Assembly: GCF_020524485.1 (NCBI RefSeq)
Contig: NZ_JAIVLF010000007.1
Coordinates: 164,787-228,786, forward strand
Source: Novosphingobium profundi
Lineage (GTDB): Bacteria > Pseudomonadota > Alphaproteobacteria > Sphingomonadales > Sphingomonadaceae
Direction: 5' to 3'
Length of the DNA: 64,000 nt
Shown here: positions 63,732 to 64,000 of the stretch, in pieces
How the letters are laid out: every line of letters starts with the position of its first letter
How positions within the stretch are numbered: the first letter of the stretch is position 1
Translations under genes and position numbers: made by a program
Notes under the pieces: model-generated
What the model was told of the DNA's origin: nothing
The model's database searches: none
What the model saw: the letters and a program-made list of their open reading frames with translations, nothing else

Positions 63732-64000
63732 CGATGAAGCCCCTTGTCTCAAGCCGCAGCACTGCGGCGTCGAGCCAGCGCTTAGACCAGGCCCCATGAA
63801 AGCCCGCTCAAGTATGCATAAGTAGTTCCCCAATAGCCGCCGGGAACATGAGCTTAGCGACACCAGCGCCGGTCAGAAGCCGCGTATCGGGGTGTCGTAC
63901 CAGCACGAGTTCTGACGGGGCTGGGAAGGAAGAGGATTTATCCGAGGGCTATTGCGCTCGGGCTCCCCGAACTGTCGAGGTTGAGCGTGTTTGGCGCCTG
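63732..64000. other. Region upstream of the chemoreceptor, window edge
   Basis: Holds the promoter of the chemoreceptor (not identified) and a truncated repeat copy at the edge. A short inverted repeat GTTCCC / GGGAAC lies around 63826-63848. No gene. Confidence 0.4.
63942..64000 (+). repeat. Truncated copy H of the hairpin repeat at the window end
   Basis: CCGAGGGC-TATT-GCGCTCGG with two changes in the left hairpin, then GCTCCCCGAACTGTCGAGG; the rest lies outside the window. Confidence 0.7.

Overview
The window looks like chromosomal DNA of a high-GC alphaproteobacterium, most likely a sphingomonad of the Novosphingobium/Sphingobium type. The evidence is the gene content and order: a MucR/Ros zinc-finger regulator beside fur and a plsC-type acyltransferase, the ispH-thrB-rnhA string, an UrcA-family protein, a class II DAHP synthase, a cyclopropane-fatty-acid synthase, and a HTH protein of a type I associate with sphingomonads. 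No rRNA, tRNA or CRISPR array was found.

Layout. 0-3.4 kb: PfkB sugar kinase, MATE transporter, DUF938 methyltransferase. 3.4-10.9 kb: a complete chemotaxis operon on the minus strand (STAS protein, cheA, cheR, cheB, cheD, cheY, cheW, small unknown protein), genes overlapping or nearly so, with a divergent CheB paralogue whose catalytic His is replaced. 11-15.8 kb: a tripartite drug efflux operon (outer-membrane factor, HlyD/EmrA, EmrB) divergent from its TetR regulator, with a promoter bracketed by an 11-bp inverted repeat. 15.9-20.2 kb: a half-length asparaginase, then a translationally coupled PAS histidine kinase, single-domain receiver and REC-GGDEF-EAL protein. 20.4-25.2 kb: glycine-zipper protein, FolM-like SDR, cfa, argG, rlpA.

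25-29 kb is the most unusual part. A clearly AT-rich two-gene cassette (ParA/MinD-like ATPase plus SIR2-domain protein, 3 bp apart) sits between GC-rich genes. It is flanked at some distance by a perfect 29-bp inverted pair of one variant of a dispersed repeat. I infer a horizontally acquired, NAD-depleting phage-defence type module. It has no ParB partner and I cannot assign it to a named system.

28-46 kb carries housekeeping genes (uvrA, DAHP synthase, M16 peptidase, nfu, tsaB, rimI, mucR, fur, plsC) and small accessory genes (arsH, endolysin-like muramidase, UrcA, a heptad-repeat exported protein). Their gaps are filled by a recurrent element of about 115 bp built of three hairpins.

46-52.8 kb: lipoprotein, ispH, thrB, rnhA, FUSC transporter, FAD oxidoreductase and an alpha/beta hydrolase that seems to start with ATT. 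52.9-60.4 kb: a Tad/Flp pilus operon (cpaA-B-C-D-E, tadB, tadC) with no cpaF ATPase and no pilin gene. 60.5-63.7 kb: an outer-membrane porin-like protein and a chemoreceptor ending in a CheR/CheB tether-like pentapeptide, which links functionally to the chemotaxis operon at the other end of the window.
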